Assembly: GCF_003576645.1 (NCBI RefSeq)
Contig: NC_044925.1
Coordinates: 21,276,267 to 21,340,266, forward strand
Length of the DNA stretch: 64,000 nt
From: Ipomoea triloba
Taxonomy: Eukaryota; Streptophyta; Magnoliopsida; Solanales; Convolvulaceae
Direction of reading: 5' to 3'
Under the pieces are notes generated by a model, which saw only the letters and a list, made by a program, of their open reading frames with translations, ran no database searches and had not been told where the DNA came from. Below, piece after piece: positions 58,611 to 64,000 of the stretch. Position 1 is the stretch's first letter. Each line of letters opens with the position of its first letter. The position numbers were made by a program, and so were the translations under genes.

Positions 58611-61380
58611 ACTCAACTAACAGTTGTAGCCTATGAGGAGATGGCGCAGGAGATCGCCCAACTTGCGATCGCCTTCCAACAGGCAAATCATGGGAAAATC
58701 CCTTCCCATGATGTAACACATCTTTGTCACACAACGCAACATGCTTCAATAATAATATTATTAATTATTAATTAAGTTGTGACCTCAACTTGACAGTACA
58801 CAAAATTCTTGGTCGTCTCCATTTTAAGTGGTGCGTGGATGGGATATATATGCACTCCATCCTCCATGCATGTGGGCATACTACTATACGTACCCTTCCT
58901 TGCCCGACCTAACCCGCGTGAACCCAATTGCCTTACATGCAACAATAATTTCCGTTAGATTTAATGTCTGATTGTCAACTTTAATTTAATTATCATATAT
59001 AGAGAATCATATTTAAAACAATCATGGTAATATGAAAATTACTGTATTTTTTTCTTCTTCACATGAGATTCTAGATGAAAGGAAATTAACCTATAGGGTT
59101 TGGGGCCAATTAGTCTATATATATATATATAATTAGGTTTAAAGAATACTAGTAACTACGAATTTTATAGCAGTTTGATTTTAACAATCTTTATTTCAAG
59201 TGGGAAGAGTTTGTTTCTCTTTAAACTATATCTCATGTTTGAATCTTATGAATGGAGTAACAAGCTAGCTGGATCGAGAAAGATCTACTTAGTAGGATTT
59301 AGTCGAAACTTGAAAGTAGACTATATTTGGTAGAATTTAATTTATTTTAGAACTTATACTTATTTGTGGCTATAAGTTCAGTTTGGTAAAACATTAATGA
59401 AAGCTTAAAATATATAATAGCTTATTTTGAAATGTTACTTTAAATAGACTCTGTTTAGTAGAGTTTATAACTTATTTTAAGTTACAAATAATCTATGACA
59501 TTTCAAAATAAGCTAATGACTACTAGCTTTTAAGTTTTCAGCTTATAAGCTAAATATGACAAACAAACTCGTAACTTTTTAAACCGAACTCTAACAGAAC
59601 TAACTTATCATCGACGAAAAAAGTCACTTCATACATAATTATCTAATTAAGTGATAAAAAGTAACAACGAATATAATTAAAGAATAAACTTGCTATTTTC
59701 TTATAATTTAAGAACGAAAATTGACACCACTCCCCTTAAAATTCTTATAATTTAGCTAACAAAAGCAACATAAAAATCAAATGGAAACATTTTCAACAGA
59801 AGTCAACAACTCTTATCACTTTAAGCAATCTATTACACAAAATCACATTGACGAGTAAGGAATTTATTGAATATTGCATGCTTTGATAGCAAGAAAAAAT
59901 GAGAACACGCCAAAATGGTTGATGTCAACATCCATCTAGGGATTGCGTACTCTATCATGGAAAATAACGGTCAAAAATTTCAGCTATGAACCCTAAAAAA
60001 ACCCTACAAGTATCTGTCATGCAATCTTGACCTTACAACTGAGTCCTATGGGCAGGTTTTCCTATGTTTTCTTAATCTTAAATTGGTGATGTTAACCGAT
60101 GTAATCTTGTCCACAAGCAACACCCAGTAGCCAACATGTCTTCCATCTACACATTTTAAAACGACTAAAAGGAAAATAAAGTATTTATAGTGTTCAATCT
60201 GTTTCAAATTCCAACTTGTTATGTTAGGGAGCTTTAACCTCACGAAAAGGACATTCCACCTAGACTTTGAAAACCTTGATGATAATGTATATAAATTAGG
60301 CATTTACTGTGTTCTAATGTAAGCTCACTGTTACCCAACTTGATTGATTATATAACAACCAATGATTCATTGGGTTAATTACCACTTTAGTCCTTCCGTT
60401 ATCGCGTTTTTACACTTTTGACCATAAATTTTTAAAATCGATCAAATATGATACTGTAATTTTTAAAATTTGTTGGTTTTAGTCTCCGAGATCCAAATTT
60501 AATATCAGGCTTTGCTGGGCAAAAGTCTGGAGGGCCAAGTCCGGTATCATGTTACTGAAACATGGTGTTGATGACTGTTATGTAAATGTAAGGATATATT
60601 GTTGTTATTCATCACTAGCTATATATATAGTTTTTGGCGTAGTAGTAAGCGGTTGATCTGATAATTGATATCAAAGTAAGTCAGGTACAATTAAAGTTGG
60701 CAAGTGCAAATTAAGTACTGAATCTCATCAATTTTGAAGTCAATGGCCAAAAGTTAGAAAAAAAAAAGTGTTGAGAATGAAGAACAGAAAATGAAGTGAA
60801 GATCAGAAGAAGAAAAGTTCATCAAGTGGTTCGACCGAGAGCTAGCCCAAGTTCACAAGAGTAAATGAGATCTTTATTAATTGTGATGATTAGAAAACAT
60901 CCATGATTACAATCATATGTATAGACAACTCGCTTCGCTCATTCCGTTCCACTCCACTTGATATGCTCTACTATGATCTAGTCATCTAGCGACATTTGTC
61001 ATCTTCCAGTAACATATGAGACATACACAATAAAATAATAATAATTCAATATATTAATTAACTCATATGATAAATCGATGATCCACCCATAACAGAATTT
61101 TGTAATATTATAATTTTTGTAGTATATATTATGAGTGGCATAATAAAATGATGACCTGCGCAATATAAATTGCACAAGATTCTATCTATACATACAATAA
61201 TACCTCACAACTAATTGTAGGCACACGCTAGGTATGAATTGCAATTCATATATGTTGAACTTCAATAAGGTATGATGCCTAGTCTTCATTATTATTTGCT
61301 TCTTTTTATTATTATTTTTTTTCTTTTGTTTGCTTTATGGTTTTTCCAATCGGGAAAGGAAAGAACAAAGCTTTGAAATA
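58611..61380. other. Intergenic DNA upstream of ERF003
   Basis: No gene was recognised. At 59305-59570 inverted AAGCTTATAA/AGTTTATAACTTATTTT words suggest a hAT-type MITE. At 60395-60560 there is a fragment of a TTAGTCCTTCCGTTA-type palindromic element. A minus-strand frame at 60046-60303 (segment SWNLKQIEHYKYF) was not recognised. Confidence 0.4.
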
Positions 61381-61539
61381 TTAGAAAGTTGTAGAGAGAG
61401 AGAGGCTTTAGTGGGTCCCATTCCCAATATTGATTGCCAGCTGAGAGTAGTAAAGAAGGCTTACAAAAACCCCTGAACTCTTCGCCCCTTCATACTCTGC
61501 TCATCATACATTTTCACGAACACTCCCATTATTACCCTC

Positions 61540-61553
61540 TCTCTCTCTCAGGC
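61540..61553 (+). promoter_or_regulatory. CT repeat in the ERF003 5' region
   Basis: A CT-dinucleotide run about 55 bp upstream of the start codon, following a GA run near 61393-61402. CT runs in leaders of plant regulatory genes often act as transcription or stability elements. This is inferred from position. Confidence 0.4.
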
Positions 61554-61606
61554 ATTTTCACAAACACTTAGAACACCACTGCCGAATTTCGAGATCTCTG
61601 TCAGCC

Positions 61607-62248
61607 ATGGCTAGACCTCAGCAACGATTCCGGGGCGTCCGGCAGCGACATTGGGGATCTTGGGTCTCCGAAATTCGCCATCCCTTATTGTAATAAACTC
61701 TGTTTCTTTTCTTGGAGATATGGTGATTGCTTTGACAGGCGGGGAAGGTGTTTGATGAAATGTCTTTTGTGTTTTGTGTTCACAGGAAGACGAGGATATG
61801 GCTTGGGACGTACGAGACGGCGGAGGACGCGGCGAGGGCGTACGACGAGGCGGCGAGGCTGATGTGTGGGCAAATGGCGAGGACGAACTTCCCTCACAAT
61901 GCCGGCGATCACCAATCGTCTTCTTCGAGGAAATTCCTCTCTGCTAATCTGATAGCCAAACTGCAGAGATGCCAAATGACGTCTCACAGTGTCGCCAAAA
62001 GGCCCACGGCTCAAGCCAGGGCGCCGGAACAAGAATATCCACCGCCGGCCGTTAGCAGGGGCGACGGAGCTCCGGCGAAGAACCTTGAGCAAAGCGGCGC
62101 AGAAACGCCGGAAAATTGGGTGGCGTGTCAGGGCCAGGAAGGGAGTGGGCAAGAATTCAAGGCACTTGAAGATCACCATATACAGCAGATGATTGAGGAG
62201 TTGCTTGATTATGGCTCCATTGAGCTTTGCTCTGTTCTTCAAGAATAG
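61607..62248 (+). CDS. ERF003: AP2/ERF transcription factor, ERF003/SHINE clade
   Basis: This is a single-AP2-domain nuclear DNA-binding factor of the group that includes SHINE/WIN regulators of cuticle and cell-wall genes; GCC-box-like targets are expected. Exons are 61607-61689 and 61786-62248, with the junction inside codon 28 and a GT-AG intron of 96 bp, a position shared by this clade; the product is 181 residues. The AP2 domain spans residues about 7-64: [20 protein letters not shown], then [20 protein letters not shown] and [15 protein letters not shown]. The middle is Ser/Pro-rich. The C-terminus, [20 protein letters not shown], matches the ERF003-type acidic tail, a likely activation motif. 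It is complete, with no damage seen. In this copy QMA replaces the PRA-like residues I recall after MCG in relatives. Confidence 0.93.
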
Positions 62249-62374
62249 AAAATGCATTATTGTAGTTGCAATTTTTCAAGTGGTTTAAATTTATCTGATC
62301 TGGTAATTGCATTTCAAATGCCTTCATAATCTTGCATAAATTCGGCCCGCTGCTAATGTTACTATCTCAACTAA

Positions 62375-62940
62375 GGGTGTGTTTGGAAGCCCGGAAAATG
62401 ATTTCCGGAAATCATTTTCTGGGCTTTGGGTGTTTGGCAACCATTAGAAAACTCAGTCAACGGAAGATGATTTCTGTTGACTGGGAAAAAGAAGCCCACT
62501 TTGGCTTTCCGCCGTTCAATTCTTACGCAAGTCCAACATTTCCGACGGAAACCACATAATTTCCGCCGGAAACCAAAGTAATCTGGTTTCCGGCGAGAAA
62601 CCAGTGCTCTGGTTTCTCGCTGGAAACCTGAGCATGCCGGGAACCAGAGCACGTGGTTTCCGGCGGAAACTATTATATGGTTTTCGCTGGAAACCCAGGG
62701 GGTGGGTGAGTTGTTTTATTTATTTATTTAAAATATTAGTTTTAATATTATTATAAATATTTTATTATTTTAAATAAAATAATAAAAATATATAATAATA
62801 CAATTCTACCCATTTTCCGGAAAATGAACCAAACACACAAAGACAGTTTTCGAAACTACATCCAAACACGAGAAATGAACTTATTTTCTGGAAAATGACT
62901 CATTTTCCAGAAGTCATTTTCCTGCTTTCCAAACACAGCC
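62375..62940. mobile_element. Tourist-like (PIF/Harbinger) MITE
   Basis: The ends are GGGTGTGTTTGGAAGCCCGG and, reversed, GGCTGTGTTTGGAAAGCAGG, with TAA on each side (62372-62374 and 62941-62943), the 3-bp target typical of Harbinger elements. Inside, GGTTTCCGGCGGAAACC-type palindromic words repeat several times between 62540 and 62690. It lies 127 bp past the ERF003 stop codon, so it may overlap the 3' end of the transcript. Confidence 0.85.
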
Positions 62941-62943
62941 TAA

Positions 62944-63107
62944 AATTCTAAATTGATAGTTGGATTAAGTAGAGATTTGAATTTATGATATCAAATTGAA
63001 ATATGTGCTCAATCTCAACTAAAATCTAAGTTGATAGTTGGATTGCACATTTATGTTTATATATTATATATGCGAAACAACTAATAGTAGGATGACAATC
63101 CAACTTA
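62944..63107. repeat. Dispersed AAGTTGATAGTTGG repeat
   Basis: It contains TCTAAGTTGATAGTTGGATT followed by GCACATTTATGTTTATATAT, the same motif as at 28085, 28300 and 57928. The element class is unknown. Confidence 0.5.
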
Positions 63108-63915
63108 GGGTATGTTTGGAAACTCGGAAAATGAGAAATCATTTACCAGGTTTTAGTGTTTGGCTAGAGGAGGAAAAAATAAAAGTCAATAGAAAATAAG
63201 GTGTGGTTGATGAAAAATGTAGCTCATTTTATAGAAAATGACTTCCACTTTTTTTTTTTTTTTTTTTTTTTAGTAAGTCATTTTCAAGACTTCTCCTTTG
63301 TTCTCCATTCTCCAAAACGACAATAGAGACCTCTCTACATCTTCATCTTGTTCTTCATCTTTTCTTTTTTTTTTTTTTTTCGGTGACAAATCTGGTGCAC
63401 CAAATCTATAGCACCCATATTTTCTTCTCCCTTGATTTCCGCATTGGAAACCAGTTTGGCTTCCGGTGCGGAAAATTATATAGTTTCTGCAGTCGAAAAT
63501 TAGAAATTAGTCTGGTTTTTCACATTGAAAACCAGTCTGGTTTCCAGTGCGGGAACAAGAAGAACTCCGGAAACCTTGAGTTTCGCAGCCAGAAACCAAA
63601 GCCACTGGTTTCCAGTTGCGGAAACTAGGAACAATGTATCTTATTTATTTATTTTTAATTTTATTTGTTTGCCAATAATACTTTTTTACATACATAATGA
63701 ATTTTTATTTGGTTTTGACTGAAACAAGAATAATGTGTTTTTATTTTTGGTATACAAAAATTAAAATATTGAAGCATACAATTTTGTTGATTTTCTGGAA
63801 AATGAACCAAAGCCAATTTTTTGCCGTGCAGCCAAACACTAGAAAGAAAATGTTTTCTGGAAAATGACTTCTGAAAAATGTTTTATGGAAAACAATTCAT
63901 TTTTCAGAAATGTTA
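63108..63915. mobile_element. Second Tourist-like MITE, right end worn
   Basis: It starts GGGTATGTTTGGAAACTCGG after TTA, like the element at 62375. It carries similar TTTCCGGTGCGGAAA and GGAAACCAG words and ends with GGAAAATGACTTCTGAAAAA and related words near 63860-63915. The exact right terminus is not recognisable. Poly(T) tracts lie at 63250-63271 and 63366-63380. Confidence 0.65.
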
Positions 63916-64000
63916 AATTTAATTTACAAAAATGTTATGAAGTCTTTTTTATTTATAGTAGTCAAAATTTTTACTTATTCCAAGTTATACATTTTTTGTA
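63916..64000. other. AT-rich end of window
   Basis: Nothing is recognisable in the last bases. Confidence 0.4.

Noticed and set aside
58506..58775. Frame reading through the TA microsatellite (IYIYIY)
   Set aside because: The repeat keeps the frame open by chance; the remaining 50 codons resemble nothing I know.
60046..60303. 85-codon minus-strand frame
   Set aside because: I could not match it to a family, no splice or promoter context supports it, and its composition fits chance.
61685..62257. 190-codon minus-strand frame over ERF003
   Set aside because: It is antisense to the AP2/ERF exon; the Arg-rich translation comes from the GC-rich coding strand.

Overview
The window is nuclear DNA of a flowering plant, almost certainly a eudicot. 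It is AT-rich and intron-rich, its genes are separated by kilobases of transposon debris, and its proteins are plant-type throughout. An asterid (possibly Convolvulaceae-like) is only a weak guess from the style of the repeats. No bacterial, viral or organellar block is visible. I found no previously undescribed biological system. The interest lies in gene structure and in how repeats have formed.

Eight host genes are supported, all with spliced models worked out by hand. In order: a short PDS5-type cohesin cofactor gene (minus, 3.96-6.17 kb); a dienelactone hydrolase-like gene (plus, 12.5-14.2 kb); cytosolic ribosomal protein eS12 (minus, 19.1-20.9 kb); an intronless CAF1 deadenylase (plus, 25.6-26.4 kb); a MAM33/p32-type mitochondrial matrix protein (minus, 29.6-31.6 kb); an unnamed organellar membrane coiled-coil protein (minus, 35.2-37.4 kb); a DCN1-like cullin neddylation factor (minus, 38.4-41.6 kb); and an AP2/ERF factor of the SHINE/ERF003 clade (plus, 61.6-62.2 kb). 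PDS5, RPS12, CAF1, the p32 protein and DCN1 occur in the same order as I remember from Arabidopsis chromosome 1 (about At1g15940 down to At1g15860), which suggests a conserved housekeeping block diluted here by transposons. They act in unrelated processes (cohesion, translation, mRNA decay, mitochondria, neddylation) and are not an operon or pathway cluster.

Left part (1-19 kb): a MULE transposase relic, three Helitron helicase relics on both strands, a 1.3-kb palindrome next to the PDS5 start, a Stowaway element in a PDS5 intron, and a decayed copia element carrying a nested MULE-type MITE. The copia RNase H tail has expanded into a 49-bp minisatellite. Middle (19-42 kb): the housekeeping block, with a CAF1-derived minisatellite just downstream of CAF1 and several 9-10-bp-TSD palindromic elements. 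Right part (42-64 kb): two LINE RNase H tails, several non-autonomous DNA transposons (some nested), SINEs, a cluster of elements carrying GCACCTTAA minisatellites at 55.8-58.5 kb, then ERF003 followed by two Tourist-like elements.

The points most worth a second look are a DLH intron whose apparent splice donor starts with AT, which may cost the enzyme its catalytic cysteine; minisatellites born from two coding sequences; a MITE family with shared ends but a different internal minisatellite in each copy; and the palindrome at the PDS5 promoter.
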